In this document: positions 28,446 through 36,967 of the stretch, piece after piece
Layout of the letters: each line of letters opens with the position of its first letter
How positions within the stretch are numbered: the first letter of the stretch is position 1
NCBI GenBank assembly: GCA_012840135.1
Contig: DUMA01000022.1
Span: 372,001-436,000, forward strand
Length of the DNA: 64,000 nt
Source of the DNA: Thermoanaerobacterales bacterium
Lineage (GTDB): Bacteria; Bacillota; Thermosediminibacteria; Thermosediminibacterales; Tepidanaerobacteraceae
Direction: 5' to 3'
Translations under genes and position numbers: made by a program
The notes under the pieces: model-generated
What the model saw: the letters and a program-made list of their open reading frames with translations, nothing else
Told to the model about the DNA's origin: nothing
Databases searched by the model: none

Positions 28446-29873
28446 CTATGCAGCTTTTTGTGCTCCTTTAATGTTTTGCTTCAGCACATCTATGGCTTTT
28501 CTGAGCTGGACATCTTCCCTACTGTCGAGATATTCATACATCGCATCTTCCAGAGCCCTGTAAAATGCAGCATCCACTATGCCCGTTACGGCAAGGCCTT
28601 TTTTCTTCTGGAGGGCAATGACTGCATCCCGGGTCCTGGGGCCGAATACTCCATCCGGCTGAGCTTTAAACAAGTTCATTACAGCAAGCCTCTGCTGTAT
28701 GCCCATTACTTCCAACCCTATATTTCCGTATTTGAAGGTTTTGTTGCCTTTTAAAGGAATGAGATCTTTTAGAAGGTCCACCGTATCGGATTTTACTTCT
28801 ATATCAGGCATGATGCCGGTCTTGTTTATATCGGTGCCATTGGGTGTGGTGTATCGCGCCACAGTAAGTTTAATCCCGCCAAGAACACCCAGATTCAGGG
28901 TGCGCTGCACCGTGGCTTTTCCGAAGGTTTTTTCTCCTACCAGGACACCGGCATTCCTGTCCTTTATGGCTCCCGAAAGGATTTCGGCCGCACTGGCTGA
29001 GCCCCCGTTTACCAGCACCACCAGTTTAAAAGGCGATGGTTCTGAATCAGAGGAGAAGGTCTGCACCTTGCCATCTTTTGAAACCACATGAACAATAGGC
29101 CCCTTGGGGACAAAGCGTTTGGCCACTTCGATGGCCTGGTCCAGCAGGCCTCCGGGGTTGTCCCTGAGGTCCAGCACTATGCCTTGGACTCCTCCCTTTT
29201 TAAAATCCGCCAGAGCTTTATCTATGTTTTTGGTGGTATTTTCGTTGAATTCGTTAATCCTCAGATAACCTATACCCTGGCCTAGAATCTTATATTCTAT
29301 GGGGTTTACCTCTATAATGTCACGGGTTATATCCATCTTCAGCATCTGTTTCTGATCATCTCTCATAATTCCGATGGTAACCTTTGTGCCCTGTTCACCT
29401 TTTATAAGGTTTGAAACCTCGGCAGTGGAAAGGCCCGTAACATCTTTCCCATCCACTTCCACTATCCTGTCGCCCGCCCGAAGACCGGCCTTTTGCGCCG
29501 GAGTTCCATCGATAACAGAAACAATCGTTACATATTTGTCTTTTGAAGTAATAACAACACCGATTCCACCGAAATTTCCGCTGGTAGAGTCATTGAAGTT
29601 CTTAAAATCTTCCGGAGAAAAATATTCGGAATAGGGGTCGTCCAGGGACTCTACCATGCCCTTCACAGCCCCTCTTATCAAATCCAAATCCTTGATTTCA
29701 TTTACATAATTGTTCTTCAAAAATTCATCCAATTGAATCAGAAAATTTATTTCCGGAGGTAACCCCGATGTGTCGCCATTGTCAGCCATCAGCGGTTTGT
29801 ATGTAATCACCGGACTTAAAAACAACAAGGTAGCCAGCAACAGTGCGATGAATGGAACTAAATGTTTTCTCAT
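28446..29873 (-). CDS. ctpA: S41-family carboxy-terminal processing protease with PDZ and peptidoglycan-binding domains
   Basis: An exported serine protease of 475 aa. The N-terminal hydrophobic segment is a signal or anchor. A PDZ domain spans about 95-185, with GIGVVI and GLRAGDRIVEVDG. The S41 core has DLRDNPGG, the nucleophile serine in NGGSASAAEI and the general-base lysine in GEKTFGKATVQ. The C-terminal domain from about 375 is of the PG_binding_1 type (GIQQRL, DGVFGPRTRDAV). The ATG follows AAGGAGA. The gene converges on the glycosyltransferase with only 7 bp between stops. Confidence 0.93.
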   Translation of the reverse strand: MRKHLVPFIALLLATLLFLSPVITYKPLMADNGDTSGLPPEINFLIQLDEFLKNNYVNEIKDLDLIRGAVKGMVESLDDPYSEYFSPEDFKNFNDSTSGNFGGIGVVITSKDKYVTIVSVIDGTPAQKAGLRAGDRIVEVDGKDVTGLSTAEVSNLIKGEQGTKVTIGIMRDDQKQMLKMDITRDIIEVNPIEYKILGQGIGYLRINEFNENTTKNIDKALADFKKGGVQGIVLDLRDNPGGLLDQAIEVAKRFVPKGPIVHVVSKDGKVQTFSSDSEPSPFKLVVLVNGGSASAAEILSGAIKDRNAGVLVGEKTFGKATVQRTLNLGVLGGIKLTVARYTTPNGTDINKTGIMPDIEVKSDTVDLLKDLIPLKGNKTFKYGNIGLEVMGIQQRLAVMNLFKAQPDGVFGPRTRDAVIALQKKKGLAVTGIVDAAFYRALEDAMYEYLDSREDVQLRKAIDVLKQNIKGAQKAA

Positions 29874-30080
29874 ATGTATATCTCCTTTCCAATGACCCCT
29901 ATTTGTTTTTATTCACCTTATGATTTCATTCTAACATAATTTAGACATATGTGCATTACATTTTATTTTGGAAATTTATTTTTCTCTTCCTCTTTTCTTT
30001 TTAAAAAATAAGATATATACTAAAAGAAAGCTTATAATCAACTTTTAGGAGCTACTATTAATTTTTGAGGGGGTCATCAA

Positions 30081-31160
30081 GTGAAATTGCCTGAACTCAA
30101 GATCGGGAATCTCACGGCTAAAGTTCCCATCGTCCAGGGTGGAATGGGCGTAGGAATATCATTATCTTCTCTGGCCGGTGCGGTGGCTTTAAACGGCGGT
30201 GTCGGCGTCATATCGGGAGTGGAAATAGGTTTTAACGAACCGGATTTTTTAAAGAACAAAAAAGAGGCAAATCTCAGAGCATTAAGGGCTCACATAAAAA
30301 AAGCCCGTGAAATCTGCAAAAAGGGCATAATCGGGGTAAATATCATGTCCGCTCTGAACAATTTCGAAGAAATGGTGATAGAGTCGGTAAAAGAAAAAAT
30401 CGACATAATTTTTTCAGGAGCGGGACTTCCGCTAAAATTGCCCCAGTTTACAAAGGGGTCCGATACAAAGATTGCTCCTATTGTATCATCGGGCCGGGCT
30501 GCAGCACTTATATGCAGGGCATGGGATAAACACTACCAGGTGGTTCCCGATGCGGTGGTGGTGGAAGGACCGCTGGCCGGAGGACATCTTGGCTTTTCTG
30601 CGGAGGAGCTCGACAAACCTTCACATCAATTAAAAGCGCTCCTTAAGGATGTTCTGGAAACATTGAAACCTTTTGAGGAGAAATTCAAAAGGAAGATCCC
30701 GGTCATCGCAGGCGGGGGAGTTTTTACAGGCAAAGATATAGCCGACCTTCTCAAAGCCGGAGCTTCCGGAGTTCAGATGGCCACCCGCTTTGTCGCCACC
30801 GATGAATGTGACGCTTCCGAAGAATTCAAGCAGGCATATATAGATGCAAAAGAGGAAGATGTAGAAATCATTGAAAGTCCCGTCGGAATGATTGGCAGGG
30901 CTATTAGAAATGAGTTTCTGGATGAGGTGAAAGCCGGTTTTAAAAAACCCATCCGCTGCCTTTGCAATTGCTTAAAACCGTGCAATCCGCAAAAAGCACC
31001 TTATTGCATAGCCGATGCTTTAATAAACGCCCAAAGGGGAAATCTAAAAAACGGCTTTGCCTTTGCCGGAGCCAATGTCTTTAAGATAAAAAAGATGGTA
31101 TCGGTGAAAGAGCTGATGGAGGAACTGATATCCGAAGCCGAAAAGTATTTTAATCCATAA
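30081..31160 (+). CDS. Nitronate monooxygenase / FabK-like flavoprotein with C-terminal cysteine cluster
   Basis: An FMN-dependent TIM-barrel enzyme of 359 aa. VQGGMGVG near residue 19 and the active-site histidine in EGPLAGGHLG fit the nitronate monooxygenase family, as do the phosphate-binding GAGGVF-like loops (IAGGGVFTG, GASGVQMATRF). Unusually, the C-terminus holds a dense cysteine cluster, CLCNCLKPCN followed by YC, which could bind a metal or Fe-S cluster. The start is GTG behind GAGGGGG. FabK, the enoyl-ACP reductase, is related, but no fatty-acid genes are near. Confidence 0.8.
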   Translation: MKLPELKIGNLTAKVPIVQGGMGVGISLSSLAGAVALNGGVGVISGVEIGFNEPDFLKNKKEANLRALRAHIKKAREICKKGIIGVNIMSALNNFEEMVIESVKEKIDIIFSGAGLPLKLPQFTKGSDTKIAPIVSSGRAAALICRAWDKHYQVVPDAVVVEGPLAGGHLGFSAEELDKPSHQLKALLKDVLETLKPFEEKFKRKIPVIAGGGVFTGKDIADLLKAGASGVQMATRFVATDECDASEEFKQAYIDAKEEDVEIIESPVGMIGRAIRNEFLDEVKAGFKKPIRCLCNCLKPCNPQKAPYCIADALINAQRGNLKNGFAFAGANVFKIKKMVSVKELMEELISEAEKYFNP

Positions 31161-31221
31161 TATCATTCAAGCTTTTCGAGCTCTGCTTTCTTGCCTATAA
31201 ACATCATATCGCCACCCTTCG

Positions 31222-31272
31222 AAAAAAATAACTTTAGAGTTAGTAACTCCAAAGTTAGTAACTCTAAAGTTA
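31222..31272 (-). terminator. AT-rich terminator of the yfcC-iadA operon
   Basis: A 20-bp inverted repeat with one mismatch (arms 31229-31248 and 31253-31272) around CCAA is followed on the minus strand by seven T. It lies 75 bp after the iadA stop. The arms contain repeated AGTTAGTAACT-like units. Confidence 0.7.
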
Positions 31273-31347
31273 ATTATAACATGAATCATGACTTTTATAC
31301 AAATACTTGGTGATTTTTCTGAAAAAAACAAGGCAAGGATAATTTTT

Positions 31348-32523
31348 CTAATCAAATGTTCCAGATACATTTATTTTTTTATTAAAAACCATTATCTGAC
31401 CCTTTGCTATTACAGTATCAATTGCAAGATCATTTTCATCAAGTAAAACAAGATCTGCATCAAATCCCTTTTCAATCCGACCTTTATTATTTAATTTTAA
31501 GATAGTAGCCGGATTTGATGTAATTACCTTTAAAGCAATTTCAAGTGGTATGCCATCTATTAATACTGCATCCTTAACTTCATTGAACAATGTTTTAGAT
31601 TTTCCCACTCTCAAGCCTATAAATTCCTTCTTTTCATTGAAAACCGGAAGACTACCCTGGCCGTCTGAAGAAAAAGTAATTCTCTGATTAGGGACACCTT
31701 CTTCTAAACATACTTTCAGTGCTTTACTAGGTTTGACTTCTCCATTTTCCCAAAATATTGGATCTGAACTGGTGGTGAAATCTATATACCCACCTTCCTT
31801 TGCATACCGGATTGATTCCCTAAATAAATACGGATTCCTGTTAGTATGTGTGGGCAGTATCTGATAAAAAGGTATTTCGGTGTTTTCTACAATTTCTAAA
31901 ATTATATCTAACATTCTCTTGCTGTCGCCAAGATGTATATTTAAGATACCAGCTTTACCAGAAAGCATACCAGCTACTCTTGCATCTGCAGCAAGCCTTT
32001 TAATTTCATCTACTGTTGGTTGAGAGGATCGGTGATCAGAAAGAGCTATTTCTCCGACTCCGATAATCTTATCGACAATAATAATATCTTTCATTACGTC
32101 ACCTGTAATTGTGGTAACAGGCACGTGATAAGACCCGGTGTATATATAAGTAGTTATTCCTTCTTCATCAAGGCTTCTAGCCTTCGCAAGAAGCGATATC
32201 ATGTTTCTGGTAATACCGTCAGTTCCTAAACATCCTATTACTGTTGTAACACCTGCCGTAGTTATATCTGTCAATTTTATTTCTGGTGTCCTTGTTCTAA
32301 AACTACCTTCTCCGCCACCGCCAAGTATGTGTACATGAGAATCTATGAAACCAGGAGTTAAAATTTTATTCTCACCATTTATTATCTCAACGTCTAAAAA
32401 ATCATATTTAGGAAATGATAAATCTTTACCAATGGCTCCTATTTTATCTCCAAGTATTAGAACATCTTTTTTCCCTAAATACTCAGGAGCATAAACTTTA
32501 GCTCCCTTTATGATTTTTATCAT
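31348..32523 (-). CDS. iadA: Beta-aspartyl (isoaspartyl) dipeptidase
   Basis: An amidohydrolase of 391 aa that hydrolyses isoaspartyl dipeptides. The first metal pair is HVH (63-65), followed by the GGGGEG loop typical of IadA. Later motifs are SDHRS (162-166), HLGDSK, LPTHTNRN and the final metal aspartate in SSDGQGS. At the place of the carbamylated lysine in the E. coli enzyme, the sequence reads GVGEIALSDHRS, so a glutamate (E158) appears to bridge the metals. It follows a YfcC-type carrier under a sigma-54 promoter, consistent with uptake and cleavage of an aspartyl peptide or related dicarboxylate. Confidence 0.9.
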   Translation of the reverse strand: MIKIIKGAKVYAPEYLGKKDVLILGDKIGAIGKDLSFPKYDFLDVEIINGENKILTPGFIDSHVHILGGGGEGSFRTRTPEIKLTDITTAGVTTVIGCLGTDGITRNMISLLAKARSLDEEGITTYIYTGSYHVPVTTITGDVMKDIIIVDKIIGVGEIALSDHRSSQPTVDEIKRLAADARVAGMLSGKAGILNIHLGDSKRMLDIILEIVENTEIPFYQILPTHTNRNPYLFRESIRYAKEGGYIDFTTSSDPIFWENGEVKPSKALKVCLEEGVPNQRITFSSDGQGSLPVFNEKKEFIGLRVGKSKTLFNEVKDAVLIDGIPLEIALKVITSNPATILKLNNKGRIEKGFDADLVLLDENDLAIDTVIAKGQIMVFNKKINVSGTFD

Positions 32524-32567
32524 GCTATCGCCTCGATTTTAATTGTATATTTTACATAAGTCAATTG

Positions 32568-34313
32568 CTACGAGAAATTAATCAATACAGCAATGATCAT
32601 AAATATGCTTCCAATAACGAAGAAAAATCCTTGCATTTTTATATGCCATTTCGCCCATTTAAACCAATCGATTCTTGCTATGGCAAGTACGCCGATCAAA
32701 CTTGCTGATGTAGGCGCTATTGCGTCTACAAAACCTGACCCCAGTTGATAAGCAAGACATGCAATCTGCCTTGAAAGCCCGACTATGTCCGCAAGCGGTG
32801 CCATAATGGGCATAGTCAATGCAGCTTGCCCTGAATTTGAAGTAACAAAAAGATCAAAAACACTCTGGAACAAATACATGAAAAGCCCTGTAATAACTGA
32901 TGGCAGACCTTTTATTGCTTCTCCAAATCCATGAAGAATCGTATTTAGCGCAGTAGGGGTGGTCGGGTCTGAACCTCCGAGGACCAAAAGTAACCCCTTG
33001 GCCATGCCTACAACAACAGCGGTTGACGCCAAATCTGCTGCACCTTTACCAAATGAAGTTGCTATATCATTTGAAGTCATATTATTGAGTTTAAATATTA
33101 CACCGATAATGCCAGAAACAAATCCCATTACAAAAAACTGCGATGCTATTTCCGGAATATAATACTTTTTTACAACAACTCCCCATATAATCCATATAAC
33201 GCCCAAAAACATAGTAAGCAGAACGAGCTTATGACCTAAATTGAATTCCATTTTTACTTCTTCAGTTTCGCCTTGCTTCAGCTTTTCCCTGAAGTAGTTA
33301 TCTGATTCATACATTATTGAAATTTCAGGGTTTTTCTTTATTTTGGTACCATATAAATAGACATAAGCGGCACCTGCACTGGTCACTACTAACCACAAAA
33401 CGAGCCTGAAAGGAGCACCGGAGAGTAAAGGTATACCTGCAATTCCTTGAGCGATGGCTACACCGAAAGGATTCATCCATGAACCAGCATTCCCCACCTG
33501 TGAAGCCACAAAAGTTACACAAACCGCAGTAATAGAATCATATCCAAGCGCTATTACAAAAGGAACCATGACTGCTGCTAAGGGAATACATTCTTCGGAC
33601 ATTCCGTAAACCGCTCCACCAAGAGAGAAAATAAAAAACAATATAAGAAGTGCTATGCTCTCATAACCTCTAGCATTACTTACAAAAGCATGAATTCCTG
33701 CGTCTATTGCTCCTGTTTTTATTATTATATTAAATGCTCCACCAACAACAAGGAGAAGAGCAACTATTCCTACTGCCGAGCCGTATTTATCACCAGTAAC
33801 CAGCCCTTCAAAAACATAATTTAGTACTCCAAAACCACCGAAATCATCAGTTCCCCACAGCCTTGCATGTTTGTAAATCTTTTTACTTGTATCATATACT
33901 GATTCTTTAAATTGAGAATATATCAATGAGTCGGTAAGTCCCAATGAATCCAAGGTCTTTTGATCCCAAGTTGAAGGGTCAGTATTCAGAAATTCATCGA
34001 GTTTAACTTTATCTATTCCAAGTTCTTTAAGTTTCGCCTCATTTTGACTTAGTTCTTGAAGTTTCGGTAACAATTTTTTCATATCAAGATTATATTCGTA
34101 TCTAAAAGTTTCTGGCATTAGTACTGTTCTAGTTTTAATTTCGCCATTACTATCACTATATTTAATTTCATGTGTGCTAAACTTTCCGGCAGGAATAATA
34201 AAAGTTGCCAACCACAGGACAATAACTACCCAAAAAATAATGACATAAGTATGGGGCGTTTGGATTTTAGTTAAATCTTTAATTTTAGTTTTTGGTTGGG
34301 CACCAATAGCCAT
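32568..34313 (-). CDS. YfcC-family carrier with large extracytoplasmic loop
   Basis: A 581-aa membrane carrier of the YfcC/DcuC-like group (putative C4-dicarboxylate or peptide/amino-acid carriers). Around twelve hydrophobic segments are visible, with GNAGSWMNPFG, GMSEECIPLAAVMVPF and a SNSGQAALTMPIMAPLAD segment typical of the family. Between the first (about 22-42) and second (about 180-200) membrane segments lies a charged loop of roughly 135 residues, longer than in usual family members of about 500 aa. The ATG follows AGAGGAGG. It is the first gene of the operon with iadA, so its substrate may be isoaspartyl peptides. Confidence 0.85.
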   Translation of the reverse strand: MAIGAQPKTKIKDLTKIQTPHTYVIIFWVVIVLWLATFIIPAGKFSTHEIKYSDSNGEIKTRTVLMPETFRYEYNLDMKKLLPKLQELSQNEAKLKELGIDKVKLDEFLNTDPSTWDQKTLDSLGLTDSLIYSQFKESVYDTSKKIYKHARLWGTDDFGGFGVLNYVFEGLVTGDKYGSAVGIVALLLVVGGAFNIIIKTGAIDAGIHAFVSNARGYESIALLILFFIFSLGGAVYGMSEECIPLAAVMVPFVIALGYDSITAVCVTFVASQVGNAGSWMNPFGVAIAQGIAGIPLLSGAPFRLVLWLVVTSAGAAYVYLYGTKIKKNPEISIMYESDNYFREKLKQGETEEVKMEFNLGHKLVLLTMFLGVIWIIWGVVVKKYYIPEIASQFFVMGFVSGIIGVIFKLNNMTSNDIATSFGKGAADLASTAVVVGMAKGLLLVLGGSDPTTPTALNTILHGFGEAIKGLPSVITGLFMYLFQSVFDLFVTSNSGQAALTMPIMAPLADIVGLSRQIACLAYQLGSGFVDAIAPTSASLIGVLAIARIDWFKWAKWHIKMQGFFFVIGSIFMIIAVLINFS

Positions 34314-34353
34314 AAAAAAACCTCCTCTTTTAAATTTTATTAATTATTAGAGG

Positions 34354-34370
34354 AAGCAAAAAATGTACCA
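34354..34370 (-). promoter_or_regulatory. Sigma-54 (-24/-12) promoter of yfcC-iadA
   Basis: The minus strand reads TGGTAC, five bases, then TTGCTT, matching the TGGCAC-N5-TTGC consensus with the invariant GG and GC correctly spaced. It lies about 40 bp before the yfcC start, and an EBP activator gene lies directly upstream. Confidence 0.75.
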
Positions 34371-34456
34371 TATCGGCTCACTAAAAGATTATTTGTTTTA
34401 TATATTACGTATTGATTTGAATATATTTTGCTTTAAAATTTCAATTTATATTAATT

Positions 34457-34508
34457 GAATAACATGTTATTCCGAAAAAATGAGGGGAAGATGGTTACAT
34501 TTGGTTAC
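34457..34508. promoter_or_regulatory. Candidate activator-binding region (UAS) for the adjacent sigma-54 activator
   Basis: A perfect 16-bp palindrome, GAATAACATGTTATTC (34457-34472), lies about 100 bp upstream of the -24/-12 promoter. Two direct repeats TGGTTAC (34492-34498 and 34502-34508), spaced 10 bp, lie further upstream, just after the regulator's stop. Position and symmetry fit an enhancer-type site. Confidence 0.5.
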
Positions 34509-34524
34509 CTCTTTTTACCCATTC

Positions 34525-36591
34525 CTATCCATTTAATATTCCGAATTTGAGATTGCTATCAATCAATTCTTTACCCTTAGACGTTAATTGCATTCCCCTA
34601 CAACCTCTATATTTTACTACTAACCCCATTTCTTTTAAAATGTCCGTTCTATACCTGATTTGTTCTTCTGTTAAAGGATATAACTTGCTTCTTGCCGCTT
34701 CTACTAAAGCTTTTCTACTGGCTATCTTACCTTGAGTAGTTAACATACGAATTGTCTTTAAAATAAAAACAAGCTCATCAAAGTTACCCTTATTGGATAG
34801 TTCTTCAGATAAATTGTCTTCTCTAGATTTTATATCATCATTTAAAATGAAAAAATCTAATGGAATATGGTTGATATCTATTAGATTTCCATCACATACT
34901 GCAACCATATATTCTATAGTGTTTTCTAATTCTCGGACATTACCGGGCCACTTATGAGCATACAAAATTTTTTTTACTTCATCAGATAAGATAAGATCTG
35001 GCCTTCCATTTTTAAGCAAAAAGTACTGAATTAATTCATCTATATCTTCTTTATGATCTCGTAAAGGCGGAATTTTGAGATATAATACTTTTAAACGATA
35101 ATAAAGATCTTCCCTGAATTTACCTTCCCTACACATTTTACTAAGATCTTTATTAGTAGCTGCAATTACCCTAACATCCACTGGTATTATTTCTGTGCCT
35201 CCGACACGCATTATTTCTCTCTCTTGTAAAACTCTTAGAAGTTTTGCCTGTATATTTAACGAAGTATCGCCTATTTCATCGAGGAAAATAGTACCGCCAT
35301 TCGCTTGCTCAAATAGTCCTATTTTCCCGCCCCTTTTTGCGCCTGTAAAAGCACCTTCTTCATACCCGAACAACTCGCTTTCTGCTAGGTTTTCCGATAA
35401 TGCACTGAAATTGACAGCAAGGAAAGGCCCATTACTCCGAGAAGACTCATTATGTATAGAACTTGCAAATAACTCCTTGCCGACGCCACTTTCTCCTTGT
35501 ATTAAAACACTTAGATCGACTTTGGCAAGTTTTTTAGCTATATTAACCGTATTTTTCATTACTGTAGAGCTTCCTAAAATATCGCTGAATTTGTACTTTG
35601 CTATATATCCCTTTTTAATTAGAGTTCTTCGCAATTTACTACCCATATCAATTGTTTGCTTTGCATTTTTTATGATACAAACTGTCCAATCAGGTTTGTC
35701 AAGTTTAAATTTATTTATAACTATGTCTGTATCATTTATTTTAAATAATTGTTCACCTGATAATGAAGAGTTTAACAAAAAATATATTATATCTTTTTCT
35801 TTAAAAATATGAGTAATTTTTTTATTGACTGTAAAACAGTTATGCGGTTTAAAAATATCCTCGCATTTTTCGTTGAAAACAGTAATATTACCCTCATTAT
35901 TAAAGGCCATAATACCATCATTTAACTGATTTAACATTTTCATAAGATAATTGTTCATTTTATTTGTTTCACAGATTGAATGATGAAGTTGCTTGCTCAA
36001 TCTAACTATTTTTTCTATATATTTAGCTGACACAAAATGAATTTTTTCATGTAGAAAACCTAATCTTTCCAGGATTTCAACAATTGTCGTAATGTCTATA
36101 ACTCTAGAGTGAATATCAATAATCGTTCTAACAAAGCTTGGAGCTAATTTTGATTCTCCTGGCGTAATAGCAATTTCAGGTTTGTGATTTATTTTACATC
36201 CAGGATAGTATGGGATGAAGTCTATATGATCGATGCCAATCTGTTTCAAAAGCTGAATAGTTTCTTCTGCTGTTTCTTGAGCATCATTAACGAGAAGCGC
36301 TTCAGTACCTTCAGGTATTTGAAAAAGCTTATCGATATTTTTTACATTTATAGCTCTTCTCGCGATTATTGTAGGACATGATGGGTCTAAATAGGTTTTC
36401 GCTTCTTCCATCACTAAAAATGAAGTTAAAACAACTAAGTCAGCTTTTATGATAGTATTTATTCCACTTTCTGTATTATAACTTTCTAATTTTATATAAT
36501 CTTCTAGAAGCGGTTTTAATTGTTCCATAATCTCTGTTCTCGTAGATTCTGAACCAGCAACTAAAGCAACAACTTTGCTTGTTACAGGCAT
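34525..36591 (-). CDS. Sigma-54-dependent activator with PAS domain and winged-helix-like C-terminus
   Basis: A 688-aa enhancer-binding protein. The N-terminal 200 residues form an unrecognised sensor, perhaps a PrpR-N-like Rossmann fold. A PAS-like domain follows at about 215-310. The AAA+ core has Walker A GESGVGKE (366-373), the sigma-54 contact loop GAFTGA (413-418) and Walker B FLDE (436-439). Instead of a Fis-type helix-turn-helix, the last 90 residues look like a winged helix (LTEEQIRYRTDIL, MQLTSKGKEL). The ATG follows GGGGG. It lies upstream of the yfcC-iadA operon in the same direction, with a sigma-54 promoter between, so it is the likely activator of that operon. Confidence 0.88.
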   Translation of the reverse strand: MPVTSKVVALVAGSESTRTEIMEQLKPLLEDYIKLESYNTESGINTIIKADLVVLTSFLVMEEAKTYLDPSCPTIIARRAINVKNIDKLFQIPEGTEALLVNDAQETAEETIQLLKQIGIDHIDFIPYYPGCKINHKPEIAITPGESKLAPSFVRTIIDIHSRVIDITTIVEILERLGFLHEKIHFVSAKYIEKIVRLSKQLHHSICETNKMNNYLMKMLNQLNDGIMAFNNEGNITVFNEKCEDIFKPHNCFTVNKKITHIFKEKDIIYFLLNSSLSGEQLFKINDTDIVINKFKLDKPDWTVCIIKNAKQTIDMGSKLRRTLIKKGYIAKYKFSDILGSSTVMKNTVNIAKKLAKVDLSVLIQGESGVGKELFASSIHNESSRSNGPFLAVNFSALSENLAESELFGYEEGAFTGAKRGGKIGLFEQANGGTIFLDEIGDTSLNIQAKLLRVLQEREIMRVGGTEIIPVDVRVIAATNKDLSKMCREGKFREDLYYRLKVLYLKIPPLRDHKEDIDELIQYFLLKNGRPDLILSDEVKKILYAHKWPGNVRELENTIEYMVAVCDGNLIDINHIPLDFFILNDDIKSREDNLSEELSNKGNFDELVFILKTIRMLTTQGKIASRKALVEAARSKLYPLTEEQIRYRTDILKEMGLVVKYRGCRGMQLTSKGKELIDSNLKFGILNG

Positions 36592-36688
36592 TAGCTATTC
36601 CCCCTAAACAGTTTGATAGTTTAATGATAATTTTCCTTAAATGTTTATAAATTTGCTTTTGGTTATGAAATAAATTTTCTTTAAAATA

Positions 36689-36717
36689 ATTGTAAAGTTC
36701 CCTTTATCATTTTTCAA
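36689..36717 (-). promoter_or_regulatory. Sigma-A promoter of the sigma-54 activator gene
   Basis: On the minus strand, TTGAAA and TACAAT are separated by 17 bp, about 97 bp upstream of the activator's ATG. Confidence 0.6.
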
Positions 36718-36790
36718 GAAAATTCTTCAATTCATTAATAGTTTTAAAGTGCCTGTTCTTCGATTACTACCGTAATATACATTCAGTTTA

Positions 36791-36820
36791 AAAAAATTAG
36801 CCGTGCTTTTATCCCACGGC
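36791..36820 (-). terminator. Terminator-like hairpin without an assigned transcript
   Basis: On the minus strand, GCCGTG and CACGGC form a 6-bp GC-rich stem with a 9-nt loop, followed by TAA and seven T. The tctC transcript should already stop at 36908-36942, so this second terminator either backs it up or ends a short RNA that starts in between. Confidence 0.55.
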
Positions 36821-36907
36821 AAAAGAGGAAGATGTACTGTTTCCAGCGCAATAGCAGACTTTTGCTGCCTTGCTATTGCCCATGTCGGGCACACAAAACA
36901 CCCAAAA

Positions 36908-36942
36908 AAAAGTAAAGAAGGATAATATCCTTCTTTACTTTT
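36908..36942 (-). terminator. Terminator of the tct operon
   Basis: A perfect 16-bp stem (AAAGTAAAGAAGGAT with its complement, plus one pair) around a 3-nt loop is followed by TTTTT on the minus strand. It lies 26 bp after the tctC stop. The plus strand also has a T-rich side, but no plus gene ends here. Confidence 0.85.
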
Positions 36943-36967
36943 ATATATTTTTTTGAAAAGAATATAC

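Larger units (their letters stand above)
36592..36907. other. Intergenic stretch with regulator promoter and two orphan hairpins
   Basis: No gene is supported here. The left part carries the promoter of the sigma-54 activator gene. The right part holds two hairpins not explained by either neighbour: stem 36848-36856/36871-36879 (GCAATAGCA with TGCTATTGC) and a terminator-like hairpin at 36800-36820. The tctC terminator at 36908-36942 bounds the stretch on the right. Confidence 0.5.

Noticed and set aside
31229-31272. Repeated AGTTAGTAACT-like units considered as a CRISPR-like or mobile inverted repeat.
   Set aside because: There is a single palindrome with a following T tract right behind iadA; a terminator explains it.
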